A stretch of 64,000 nt of DNA from Nocardia iowensis (GTDB taxonomy: Bacteria > Actinomycetota > Actinomycetes > Mycobacteriales > Mycobacteriaceae). A program made the translations under genes and the position numbers. The DNA lies in contig NZ_CP078145.1 in NCBI RefSeq assembly GCF_019222765.1, forward strand, positions 1,922,001-1,986,000, in the 5' to 3' direction. Shown piece by piece: positions 25,702-34,446 of the stretch (within the stretch, counting starts at the first letter, position 1; each line of letters starts with the position of its first letter). The notes under the pieces were generated by a model. That model saw only the letters and a list, made by a program, of their open reading frames with translations, was not told where the DNA came from and ran no database searches.

Positions 25702-27759
25702 ATGAGGACAGTGCGCCGGAAGCTGAGTCGCGTTGCGGTGCTGGTGGTCGCCTCGGCCATGACCGCGTTGTGGGTCGTGCCGAGCACGGCCGTGGCGGAG
25801 TCGGCGCCGGATGGCGGTGAACTCGCCAAGGCGTGGACCGCCGCGCACGACGGTCCGGCGAAGTATCCCGGTCCGGTGCATATCGACTTCGATGTGCCGA
25901 TCACCATGACCGACGGAACGGTGTTGAAAGCCAACATCTATCGTCCGGTCGACGCGGCGGGGCGGATAGTGGCAGAACCGCTGCCCACCATCATCAACCT
26001 GACCCCGTACACGAAATTCGTGTCGCTGCTGGCGGATCTGGCCCTCAACATCCCGGTGCTGTCCGACGCGCTGATCCAGTTGGTTGACCGGTTCGACTTC
26101 GCGGGCACGCCGTTCGACTCGATCACCGATCTGACCAAGGCGCTCAGCGGCGGCGCCGCGCGCACCTTCGGCGCGGACCGGAAGCTGGTGCAGCAGGGCT
26201 ACACCTACATCGTGGCCGACGTGCGCGGCACCGGGTATTCGCACGGCGCCTGGCAGTTCCTGCAGAGCAGGGAAACCCAGGACACCCTGGAAATGATCGA
26301 CTGGGCGAGCAAGCAGCCGTGGTCGGACGGCAATATCGGCATGTCCGGCATCTCGTACTCGGGCATCAATCAATTCAAGGCGGCCGAACAGAATCCGCCC
26401 GCGCTCAAGGCGATTTTCCCCGTCGAGGGCAGTACCGACACGCTGACCGATGTCGCTTTCCCCGGCGGTGGATTGGGTTTGTTCGGACCGCTCTATATCG
26501 CGGCGGTCGACCTGATCTCCAATTTCCCCGACCCAGTCGGCATAGCGCTCGGCCACCTGGACCTGAAATGGCTGCTGGACCGCGTGGCCACGCCGCTGGA
26601 ATTCTTCGATTACATCCTGATGGCCTTGGCGCTCAACGTGGATTCGGTACCGGAACCGCTGAAGCAGCAGCTCCTGCCGGGTAGCCCGCTGCGCTCGGCG
26701 TTCACCGACAGCCACCCGGAGCGGATTCGAGTACCAACGTTCGTCTACGGCGGTTGGCAGGACATCTTCGCCTCGTCTAGTGCTCGCTCGTTCGCTGACA
26801 TTCCGTTGCCGCCGGACCGCAAAAAGCTGATCATGGGCGACACCTACCACTTCAATCCCGGTTCCGGCCTGGGTAGTCCGGGCCGACCGCCGCGGCTGGA
26901 CGTGCTGCAGCAGGCCTGGTTCGACAAATGGCTCAAGGGCATCGATAACGGCATCGACGAGTACGGGCCGGTCGCGCTGTGGCAGCAGGGCGGCGGCTGG
27001 ACCACCACGTCGGCCTTCCCGCGTCCCGGCATGGACTACCAGCGCATGTACCTCTCGCCCACCCCGAGCGGCACCGCGACCAGCGTCTACGACGGCTCGC
27101 TCACCGCGCGAACCCCCGACGGCGCGGCGCGATTGACGGTATCGCCGGTCACCGGGATCACCTCGCTGTGCTCCCGCGACGCCGCGGTCGAATCCGCCGG
27201 CGTCATCGGCCTGGCCAATTTCTGCGGCCGCGACGACCGCATCCACGAGCTGGGTGGCCTCACCTTCACCGCGGCGCCGGTCGATGAGCCCACCGTGCTG
27301 TCGGGCCCGATCACCGTGCACCTCAACACCATGTACGACAACATCGAGGGTTACTGGGCGGTGAGCGTGAATGATGTTGCGCCGAACGGACAGTCGACGG
27401 TGCTGGCCAGTGGACAGCTGGCCGCCTCACTGCGCGCGGTGGACGAGGCCAGGAGCGCGAAGGACGCCGATGGGGACTACACGCACACCGTCTACAAGCT
27501 GACCCTCGCCGATCGCCAGATCCTGGTGCCGGGACAGCCGACCACCCTCGACGTCGCCGTCAATCCGCTCGACGCGGTGCTGCAACCGGGACATCGGTTG
27601 CGCGTCAACGTCTTCGCCAGCAACTTCCCGCGCGGGTTCCTCGCGCCGCCGATGCTGTTCGACGGCGGAATTCTGAATGCCCTTGCACCGCAACACCTTG
27701 TCCTCGATCCCGCCGCGCCGAGTTTTGTGAACGTGCCGTTGAGCAGGCCGCTGAACTGA
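25702..27759 (+). CDS. Secreted CocE/NonD-type S15 hydrolase
   Basis: A 685-aa protein with a Sec signal peptide (MRTVRRKLSRVAVLVVASAM, predicted cleavage after AVA at about residue 32). The alpha/beta-hydrolase domain carries the nucleophile S218 in GISYSG. The remaining triad is probably the Asp in YGGWQD and the His in GDTYHF. A C-terminal X-Pro dipeptidyl-peptidase beta domain (PepX_C) follows. The family hydrolyses esters, amides or acylated substrates; cocaine esterase is the best-known member. The start at 25702 gives the proper signal peptide. A divergent TetR gene may control it. Confidence 0.86.
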   Translation: MRTVRRKLSRVAVLVVASAMTALWVVPSTAVAESAPDGGELAKAWTAAHDGPAKYPGPVHIDFDVPITMTDGTVLKANIYRPVDAAGRIVAEPLPTIINLTPYTKFVSLLADLALNIPVLSDALIQLVDRFDFAGTPFDSITDLTKALSGGAARTFGADRKLVQQGYTYIVADVRGTGYSHGAWQFLQSRETQDTLEMIDWASKQPWSDGNIGMSGISYSGINQFKAAEQNPPALKAIFPVEGSTDTLTDVAFPGGGLGLFGPLYIAAVDLISNFPDPVGIALGHLDLKWLLDRVATPLEFFDYILMALALNVDSVPEPLKQQLLPGSPLRSAFTDSHPERIRVPTFVYGGWQDIFASSSARSFADIPLPPDRKKLIMGDTYHFNPGSGLGSPGRPPRLDVLQQAWFDKWLKGIDNGIDEYGPVALWQQGGGWTTTSAFPRPGMDYQRMYLSPTPSGTATSVYDGSLTARTPDGAARLTVSPVTGITSLCSRDAAVESAGVIGLANFCGRDDRIHELGGLTFTAAPVDEPTVLSGPITVHLNTMYDNIEGYWAVSVNDVAPNGQSTVLASGQLAASLRAVDEARSAKDADGDYTHTVYKLTLADRQILVPGQPTTLDVAVNPLDAVLQPGHRLRVNVFASNFPRGFLAPPMLFDGGILNALAPQHLVLDPAAPSFVNVPLSRPLN

Positions 27760-28015
27760 CGGCAGCGCCGGACCGGTGTGCATCGCCGGGCAGGCGCGCC
27801 GAGGTCGCGCACGGTCGCGCCGCCGGTGCGGCGAGGTAGCCGCCGAGCCCGGACACGATGACGGTGGAGTTTGTGATACGCCATTTCGGCGGCGCTATTC
27901 GTTTGGCGTGTCGGTGCCCGATCGTGGCTCGGCGAGCGGCCGAGTACGCGACAATCAGGATATTCCGCACCTGGTTTGTGGCGTGGATCGAAAGCATCTG
28001 AAAGGAGCATCGATC

Positions 28016-28720
28016 ATGGAACCCGAAAATCCTGACAAAGCCGCCGAGTTGGCCTATCCGGTCAATCCTGTTCGGGTCCGAGGGGATCTGGATCCCGCGC
28101 TGTCCCGATGGATGTGGCTGGTCAAGTGGCTGCTGGCCATTCCGCATTACATCGTGCTGTTCTTTTTGCACATCGCCTACTTCGTCCTCACGGTGATAGC
28201 GTTCTTCGCGATTCTGTTCACCGGCAAATACCCACGGGCGTTGTTCGACTTCAATGTCGGTGTCATGCGCTGGACTTGGCGGGTCGAGTTCTACGCGCTG
28301 GCCGTACTCGGCACCGACAAGTACCCGCCGTTCAGCCTGAAGCCGAACGCGGAGTACCCGGCCGATCTCGAGGTCGACTATCCGGAGCGGCTGCATCGTG
28401 GTCTGGTGCTGGTGAAGTGGTGGCTGCTGGCCATTCCGCACTATCTGATCCTGGCCGCGATGTCGAGCGGCGGCATGACGCTCGTCATGTACAGCGACGA
28501 CGATTGGTCCGGCGTCGGCCAAATTCCGCTGATCAGCATCCTGGTGTTCATCGCGCTGATCGGGCTGCTGTTCACCGCGCGCTACCCGAGGGGCTTGTAC
28601 GACTTCGTCGTCGGCATCAGCCGCTGGGCCATCCGGGTGCAGGCATATGCCACCCTGATGCGCGACGAGTACCCGCCGTTCCGGCTCGACCAGGGCGCCC
28701 GCGAGCCCGAAATCCGTTGA
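28016..28720 (+). CDS. DUF4389 membrane protein
   Basis: A 234-aa membrane protein with an internal duplication. Each half has LAIPHY, hydrophobic helices, then YPR(A/G)L(F/Y)DF and a KYPPF or EYPPF motif. This is the DUF4389 pattern. The function is unknown; in actinobacteria these genes are common and monocistronic. ATG 28016 follows a clear AAAGGAG ribosome site. A hairpin terminator follows the stop. Confidence 0.83.
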   Translation: MEPENPDKAAELAYPVNPVRVRGDLDPALSRWMWLVKWLLAIPHYIVLFFLHIAYFVLTVIAFFAILFTGKYPRALFDFNVGVMRWTWRVEFYALAVLGTDKYPPFSLKPNAEYPADLEVDYPERLHRGLVLVKWWLLAIPHYLILAAMSSGGMTLVMYSDDDWSGVGQIPLISILVFIALIGLLFTARYPRGLYDFVVGISRWAIRVQAYATLMRDEYPPFRLDQGAREPEIR

Positions 28721-28734
28721 ACCACAGCAGCACC

Positions 28735-28767
28735 CGAATCCGCCCGTTGGCTCAGCGGGCGGATTCG
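28735..28767. terminator. Convergent terminator between DUF4389 and ABC ATPase genes
   Basis: CGAATCCGCCCG (28735-28746) pairs perfectly with CGGGCGGATTCG (28756-28767) across a 9-nt loop. It overlaps the last codons of the ABC gene. Confidence 0.7.
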
Positions 28768-29741
28768 TATATCCGGCGGACCACGTCCTCGATCTCCGGT
28801 TCCTCGATGGACAGATCACGCACCTCGGCGCGGTCGGACACCGCGGCGAGCAGCTGTGCGGCGGTGGTCCTTTCCGGATCGAAGGCCAGCCGCTGTCGCA
28901 TGCCACCGGCCTCGGTCTCCAGCAGCTGCGCGCACGGCAGGTCATCGATGTCCGGTGTCGGCTCGGCCAGATCGACGACGAGAACCCGCCGCGCGCCGAC
29001 GGTGGTCGCCAACCCCGTCAGCGACCCGTCATAGACCAGGCGGCCGTGATCCACCACGAGCACACGGCCGCACAGCCTTTCGATGTCGCCCATATCGTGG
29101 GTGGTGAGCAGCAGGGTGGTGCCGCGGTCGGCGCGTTCGGCGCGCAGGAATTCGCGCAGGCGTTGTTTCGACAGCACGTCCAAGCCGATGGTGGGTTCGT
29201 CGAGGATCACCAGCTCGGGGGAATGCAGCAGTGCCGCAGCCACTTCCGCGCGCATGCGCTGACCGAGTGAGAGCTGACGTACCGGGGTGTCGAGGGTGTC
29301 GGCCATTTCCAGCTGCTCGATCAGTTCGTGCCTGCGCTTGCGTGCGACGTCCGGCTCCAGCCGGTGGATGGCCGCGAGGATCGAAAACGATTCGCGCAGC
29401 GGCAGATCCCACCAGAGCTGGGAGCGCTGCCCGAACACCACCCCGATCCGCGCGGCGAGTTCGCGCCGTTGCCGGACCGGTTCCAGCCCGCAGGTGCGCA
29501 CGCTGCCGGAGGTCGGCACCAGGATGCCGGTGATCATCTTGATGGTGGTGGACTTGCCCGCACCGTTGGCGCCGATGTAGCCGACCGCCGTGCCGGGTTC
29601 GATCCGGAAGGACATCCGGTCCACCGCGGTCAGTGTTTCGCGGCGCCGCCGCCAGCGGCGGCCGTCCTTGCGCGACAGGGTGAATTGCCTTGTCAGATCC
29701 TCGATCTGGATGATCGCCTGCGATGAGCTGGAATTCGCCAC
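28752..29741 (-). CDS. ABC-2 exporter ATPase subunit
   Basis: A 329-aa ATP-binding protein of the DrrA/NatA class. Walker A is GANGAGKST, the Q-loop region VFGQRSQLWWDL, the signature LSLGQR, Walker B LVILDEPTIGLD and the H-loop TTHD. The signature is LSLGQ rather than LSGGQ, common in the subgroup that pairs with DUF990-type permeases. A C-terminal extension (about 230-329) follows. Encoded last in a three-gene operon after two permease genes (1-nt gap). Substrate unknown. Confidence 0.9.
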   Translation of the reverse strand: MANSSSSQAIIQIEDLTRQFTLSRKDGRRWRRRRETLTAVDRMSFRIEPGTAVGYIGANGAGKSTTIKMITGILVPTSGSVRTCGLEPVRQRRELAARIGVVFGQRSQLWWDLPLRESFSILAAIHRLEPDVARKRRHELIEQLEMADTLDTPVRQLSLGQRMRAEVAAALLHSPELVILDEPTIGLDVLSKQRLREFLRAERADRGTTLLLTTHDMGDIERLCGRVLVVDHGRLVYDGSLTGLATTVGARRVLVVDLAEPTPDIDDLPCAQLLETEAGGMRQRLAFDPERTTAAQLLAAVSDRAEVRDLSIEEPEIEDVVRRIYESAR

Positions 29742-29742
29742 G

Positions 29743-30570
29743 TTATCCGCCCCCTCCCTGATAGTGCCGAGTACCGAACCGCCAGAAACTCAGTGCCAGC
29801 AGCCACACCCAGAGTGCCGCCAGCGGGCTCAGCCAGGCCAGCCACGCGGGCAGCAGCGCCGGGCCTGGCAGCCCCAGCAACTCGATGGTCGGCAGATACG
29901 CGGTGAAGGCGACCGGGATGGCGAAGCCGAACAGCAGCCGCAGCGGTGTCGGAAAGACCGTGGCCGGTTGGACCGCGGCGAATGAGCCGCCGTAGGTGAA
30001 GCTGTTGGTGAGCTCGGCGCCGTCGATCAGATAGAACTGCAAACCGGCCGCGCACACGAAAATGCCGCCGAACAAGGCGATACCGCTGAGCATCGTGAGC
30101 AGCACCAGCGCGACGGTGGCCGGACTCCAGTCGATGTCGTTGCGCAGGAAACCCAGGGCGAGCACCACCAGCGCGACCGACGCGCGGGCGAAGCGCCGCA
30201 GCGAGATATCGCTGGTGATGAGCTGCAGCAGCAGCGGCTGCGGGCGCAGGTGATACGCGTCGAGCTGACCCATCCGAATCAGCGTCGGCAAGGTGTCGAG
30301 ATGGCCGAAGAGAACCTGGGCCAGCGCGAAGGTCGACTGACCGAACCCGAACAGCAGCAGGGCGGCATTCAGGTCGAGGCCGCCGAGCACCCGGACGTTG
30401 TGGAAGATCACCCACACTTCGGCGAATTCGACGAGGCCGATCAGGAAGGCGCTGAAAACCTCGCTGGCGAAGGACAGCCGGTAAGCCCGCTGGGCGCGGA
30501 TCCGGGAGCGCAGCACCGCCGCGTACGGGGTGAACCAGGTCCCGGCCCGCACGGCGCTCGGCTCAACCAC
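29743..30570 (-). CDS. ABC-2 type permease (DUF990-like)
   Basis: A 275-aa membrane protein with six hydrophobic segments. The pattern FGQSTFALAQVLFGHLDTL, IRMGQLDAYHLRPQPLL and FTYGG fits the DUF990/ABC-2_6 permease group. GTG start at 30570 with GGAGG upstream; the start overlaps the end of the preceding permease gene by 8 nt. It forms a heterodimeric exporter with the product of 30563-31417 and the ATPase of 28752-29741. Confidence 0.85.
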   Translation of the reverse strand: MVEPSAVRAGTWFTPYAAVLRSRIRAQRAYRLSFASEVFSAFLIGLVEFAEVWVIFHNVRVLGGLDLNAALLLFGFGQSTFALAQVLFGHLDTLPTLIRMGQLDAYHLRPQPLLLQLITSDISLRRFARASVALVVLALGFLRNDIDWSPATVALVLLTMLSGIALFGGIFVCAAGLQFYLIDGAELTNSFTYGGSFAAVQPATVFPTPLRLLFGFAIPVAFTAYLPTIELLGLPGPALLPAWLAWLSPLAALWVWLLALSFWRFGTRHYQGGGG

Positions 30571-31417
30571 CCTGCACCTCCAGCTTCCGCCGCCCCGCCG
30601 CCAGCAGGATTCGGCCCGTCGCGCCGATCGCGAGCACCCAGAACACCTGGACGGCAACCACGCTCACCGCCTCCGCGCCGGTGATCCGACCGGACAGGAC
30701 ATCGATCGGCGCTTGCAGGATCGAGGGGAACGGAGTCGCCATGGCGATGGTGCGCAGCCAGTCGGGAAACATGTGCACCGGCACAAAGAGTCCGGCCAGG
30801 AAGGTCCCGCTGACCTGATACAGCACCCGGATGCCGCGGGTCTCGACCACCCAGAAACCGATCAGCGCGACGGCGAACAGGCACAGGAACGAGATGGCGA
30901 CGGCGAGCACCACACTCACCGTCCCGAGTAGATAGGGGCCGGGTGTGGTCGGCATGGCGAGCCCGAAGGTCAGCACGCCGACCAGCACACTGGGCACCCC
31001 GCGCGGCAGAACGGTGCTCGCGGCGCGGCCGAGATCGGCGGCGAGGTAACCGAGTTGGACGTCGACCGGACGCAGAAAGTCGATTGCGATGTCGCCGTTC
31101 TTGACCCGGTCGGCCAGGTCCAAGGGCGGACCCATGAACTGCATAGCGCCGAGCAGACCTTGCGAGAGCCACACATAGGCGCCGATGGAACCTTCGGTGT
31201 ACCCGCCGAAATCGCCCGCGGCGCGCACGGCCGCGAGCATCACCGCGGCGCGCACGAAACCGAATACGCAGTTGGTGAACAGGCCGGCGAACATGGCCAG
31301 CCGATACTGCGATTGGCGGCGAAAACCCGCTCGCGCGAGCTGCCCGTACACCATGATCACCCGCAGCGGATGCGCTGCCGCGGCGACCGGTCCGTCCCCC
31401 ACCGCTCTGTCGCGCAC
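30563..31417 (-). CDS. ABC-2 type permease (first gene of exporter operon)
   Basis: A 284-aa membrane protein similar in layout to its partner: RQSQYRLAMFAGLFTNCVFGF, DLADRVKNGDIAIDFLRPVD and several long hydrophobic helices. The motif of a short cytoplasmic (L)RPVD/RPQP segment is shared by both permeases. The start at 31417 (GTG) is uncertain because an ATG at VIMVYGQL further in would also give a complete first helix. Start of a three-gene operon. Confidence 0.83.
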   Translation of the reverse strand: MRDRAVGDGPVAAAAHPLRVIMVYGQLARAGFRRQSQYRLAMFAGLFTNCVFGFVRAAVMLAAVRAAGDFGGYTEGSIGAYVWLSQGLLGAMQFMGPPLDLADRVKNGDIAIDFLRPVDVQLGYLAADLGRAASTVLPRGVPSVLVGVLTFGLAMPTTPGPYLLGTVSVVLAVAISFLCLFAVALIGFWVVETRGIRVLYQVSGTFLAGLFVPVHMFPDWLRTIAMATPFPSILQAPIDVLSGRITGAEAVSVVAVQVFWVLAIGATGRILLAAGRRKLEVQGG

Positions 31418-31664
31418 AAAGAGTCAAGCCTAATGCCGATCGGGAGGCATGCGGAAGCCCTCCGAGCAATCTTTGGAAAAGTGCTACATCTGCTACCGGT
31501 CCGGGGTGACGCGCACGACCAGCACATGACACGACGCGCATTGGTTGCCATACTCAGGCGGCACGGACTAGCGACGATCGGGCGCAGGGTGTCCAGGTCG
31601 CGCAGTAGGCTTGTCATCGAATCATGTCGCGGTAGCGAAAGACTGGGAACCCGGGAGGGGAACG

Positions 31665-31988
31665 GTGGACACGCTGAAGCTGGATCCGGCGGCGGTGGCC
31701 GCTTACACCGCGATCGCGGACGCGGTTTCCCAACAGCTTGCCTCGGCGGCAGCGGTCGCGTCCGGTGCGGTGAACCCGGACCAACTGGCCACCGATCTCG
31801 GGCTGGTCGGCGCCGATTTCGCGGCCCGATTCGCCGCCGCGGTTTCCGAACACGCCCAGGCGTTGTCGACCGCCGGGCAACTCGTCGGCACCTACGGCGA
31901 GATTCTGCGCGGCTACAGCACGGACATGCAGGGCGTCGATGCCGACACCGCGGGCGCCATCACCCGGACCGGGGAGACGCTGACATGA
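31665..31988 (+). CDS. EspC-like small protein (type VII secretion associated)
   Basis: A 107-aa Ala-rich helical protein. It opens VDTLKLDPAAVAAYTAIADAV and has a two-helix layout with a C-terminal YSTDMQGVDADTA segment, resembling the EspC/T7SS-target family. The canonical YxxxD/E export signal is not exact (YSTD). GTG start at 31665 with GGGAGGGG upstream. The stop overlaps the next ATG (ATGA), so this opens a three-gene operon. No EccC or other ESX core genes are in the window. Confidence 0.75.
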   Translation: MDTLKLDPAAVAAYTAIADAVSQQLASAAAVASGAVNPDQLATDLGLVGADFAARFAAAVSEHAQALSTAGQLVGTYGEILRGYSTDMQGVDADTAGAITRTGETLT

Positions 31989-33367
31989 GAAGCCTTTCCG
32001 GACTACGCAGGCGGCCAGCGGCCGCCCCGGCCCGCAATGAAACTGTCGCGCCGCCAACCAGCTACCTCGACCCGACCGTGGATCCGCCGATCGTAGCCGC
32101 GCTGGTGCGCCCGCTGCTGCAGTTGCGGTCCAGCCTCGGCACCGGCGTCGGCGTCCCGAATCAGACCGCGACCAACGCGCTGTCGGCCGCGTCCACCCAG
32201 GCCGCCGATGCGGAGGGACCGCACCGCGACGGTCTGCACGCACTGGAGTCGACCTGGACTTCCCGCGGCGCCGACGCCGCGGTGCCCGCGCTGCGCACCA
32301 CCCAGACCGAGATCGGCGAAATCTCCGACCGCGGACCGGCTTACCTCGGCGTGCTCGGCGACGCGCACGCCACCAGCGCCCGCGCCGCCAGGACCGTGGA
32401 CCAGATCATCGCGGACTTCCGCCGCGACGCGCGTCAGATCCTCGGCAACGCGACCGCGGCGCCGGACACCGATGCCGTGATCGCGCGGGCCACCCAGGCG
32501 TTGCGCGACGCGCTGACCACGGTCACCGCCGCGCAAACCGAGATGGACGACCACAGCAGGCGATTGGACGCGATGGGACCACTCACGGTCACCCAGCCGT
32601 CCGGTGTCACCACGGCGCAGGCCGGGACAGGTCAGTTCGTCCCCGGCGGCACAAGCCAATTCGTGCCGGGCAGCACGGTCCCCGGTATCGGCGGGACGAC
32701 GACCGGGCAGCCGGTGGATCCGGCGCTGGCCGCCCAACTCCAGTTGCAGCAACAGCTCATCTCGGCGGGGGTGCAGATCGGTACCGCAGCCATCAACGCG
32801 GGCGTCGACATCGGCACGAACATCATCGACAAGATCGCCGGTGTCGGCACGCATATCGTCGACAAGGTCGCCGAAGTCGGCACCCATGCCATCGACACCG
32901 TCGCGGCCTCGGCGGACAAAAACATCCAAGAGGCGATCCGCCCCGGCAGCACGGGTGCCGATCAACCGAGCGGCTCGCCCAACTCCAGCAACACGCCGAA
33001 GCTGTTCGACTTCGGCGCCGGAGCCAGGCCGTCCGTCCCGTCGCAACCGTCCGGTCCCGGCACGGTGATCCCGCCCGCGCAGAACGGGTCCGCGCCCACG
33101 GCGAAAGAGGACGCACCGAAACCCGAATCCAGGCCCGCGCCCGCGCAGACGCCGCCGCCACCGGCGCCGTCGGACGCGCCGTCGCGTTCTGCCCACCCGG
33201 ACCAGCCGAGCCATCCCGGACCGACCGGTGGCGTGGCGATGCCACCGCCGCCGCGTGCGGACGATGAGGAACACAAGCCTCGGGACGGACAGCTCGGTGT
33301 CACCGTTCCGACCGCGACGGTCGCCGTGACCCCTGTTCTCGGCGACTACGACGATGACACCCTCTGA
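31985..33367 (+). CDS. Large Ala/Gln-rich protein with Pro-rich C-terminus, T7SS-like operon
   Basis: A 460-aa soluble protein. Residues 30-200 are helical and Ala-rich (LSAASTQAADAEG, EIGEISDRGPAYLGVLGDAH), reminiscent of WXG100/PPE-like coiled proteins. Residues 200-315 contain repeated GTGQFVPGGTSQFVPGST and IGT(N)IIDKIAGVGTHIVDK-type amphipathic repeats. The remainder is Pro-rich and disordered, ending GDYDDDTL. No signal peptide is visible. It may be a substrate or surface effector of a type VII system; the exact function is unknown. It overlaps both neighbours (4 nt and 14 nt). Confidence 0.72.
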   Translation: MRSLSGLRRRPAAAPARNETVAPPTSYLDPTVDPPIVAALVRPLLQLRSSLGTGVGVPNQTATNALSAASTQAADAEGPHRDGLHALESTWTSRGADAAVPALRTTQTEIGEISDRGPAYLGVLGDAHATSARAARTVDQIIADFRRDARQILGNATAAPDTDAVIARATQALRDALTTVTAAQTEMDDHSRRLDAMGPLTVTQPSGVTTAQAGTGQFVPGGTSQFVPGSTVPGIGGTTTGQPVDPALAAQLQLQQQLISAGVQIGTAAINAGVDIGTNIIDKIAGVGTHIVDKVAEVGTHAIDTVAASADKNIQEAIRPGSTGADQPSGSPNSSNTPKLFDFGAGARPSVPSQPSGPGTVIPPAQNGSAPTAKEDAPKPESRPAPAQTPPPPAPSDAPSRSAHPDQPSHPGPTGGVAMPPPPRADDEEHKPRDGQLGVTVPTATVAVTPVLGDYDDDTL

Positions 33368-34355
33368 GCCGAACTCTCCGAGTCGGCAAGAGGGGCAGGG
33401 CAATCCGTTCGACACGGGTCTGCCCATGCTGCGCACACCCACCGGCAAGGCACGGAAGCGGCGGCGTCCGTCGGTCCGCCGCGGCCCGGCGCGGCGCCGA
33501 GATCCGGAGGTCGCCGTGCCCGAGTCGCCAACCCCGGATCGGCCGCGACGGCTGACCGGGGACTGGGAACAATGGCTCGATCCGCCCCGCGCGGCCGATC
33601 CGCTGCCGGAGCCGCCGGTGCAACCGGAACGGCGCCGGACCCGCGCCGACGACTTCGAGCCCGAAGGTTACGACGAGAACGCCGCCCCGCCGCCCGCGAT
33701 CATCAATCGGTCTGGCATCCACCCCGGCACGCCACTGCGCCATCCCACCCGCCGTCGCGAGCAGCAGCCGCGCGGCAACAAGGTGCTCGCGGTACTGATC
33801 GTGCTCGGTGTCGGGATCGCGGTCGTCTCGATCCTGCTCGCCGCCGTGAACGGGTTCGGCGAACGCACGCCGTCCGTGGCGGCCACCGCCACCGCCACCG
33901 CGCCTGCCCGCAGTTCCGCCGAAATCGCCTCGGCGACAACAACACCGCCCGCCCAACCTGCGGCGATCGCGACCCAGGGCTGTGAACAGAAGCGCACCGC
34001 CGACATTGTCTCCGGCACCGATCCCGGCGGCACCGCCACCGGTCCCGACGCCATCCTCGCCTTCGAATACGCCTACTACGTGGAACGTTCCGGCTATCGG
34101 GCCCGCGCGGTCGTCGCCGACAACGCCATCGTGTCGCCTGCCGAGCAGATCCAACGCGGCATCAACCAGATCCCCGTCGGCACCCGCTACTGCGTGCTGA
34201 TCACCCGAGCCCGCGACGGCAACGATGGCCTCGCGCACTGGGAAGTCAAACTCACCCAGCAATACCCCGGCGAGCAACCCAGGACTTTCACCCAGCTCAT
34301 CACGACCCGCACCGTCGCCTCCCGCACCCTCATCACCGCCATCGCCTCCGCCTGA
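33354..34355 (+). CDS. Membrane-anchored protein with extracytoplasmic C-terminal domain
   Basis: A 333-aa protein in three parts: a positively charged, Pro/Arg-rich cytoplasmic tail (1-142); one transmembrane helix (VLAVLIVLGVGIAVVSILLA, about 144-164); and a low-complexity Ala/Thr linker leading to an outer domain (about 205-333). The outer domain has two cysteines (QGCEQK and RYCVLI) that may form a disulphide. The outer domain resembles the small DUF8176-like domains of Nocardia surface proteins, which is recalled rather than verified. It overlaps the preceding gene by 14 nt and closes the operon. Confidence 0.72.
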   Translation: MTPSEPNSPSRQEGQGNPFDTGLPMLRTPTGKARKRRRPSVRRGPARRRDPEVAVPESPTPDRPRRLTGDWEQWLDPPRAADPLPEPPVQPERRRTRADDFEPEGYDENAAPPPAIINRSGIHPGTPLRHPTRRREQQPRGNKVLAVLIVLGVGIAVVSILLAAVNGFGERTPSVAATATATAPARSSAEIASATTTPPAQPAAIATQGCEQKRTADIVSGTDPGGTATGPDAILAFEYAYYVERSGYRARAVVADNAIVSPAEQIQRGINQIPVGTRYCVLITRARDGNDGLAHWEVKLTQQYPGEQPRTFTQLITTRTVASRTLITAIASA

Positions 34356-34446
34356 CTCCCGACATACCGGCGCTGGTGTCGGTACCCGTTCGTGTGACAT
34401 CAGCCCCGGTCTGCTTCAGCGCAGGTAGAGCGGGTATTGCGGGCTA

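Noticed and set aside
31418..31664. Possible minus-strand small gene between the ABC permease and the EspC-like gene
   Set aside because: Composition is not protein-like and the frame overlaps the permease start; treated as a divergent promoter region.
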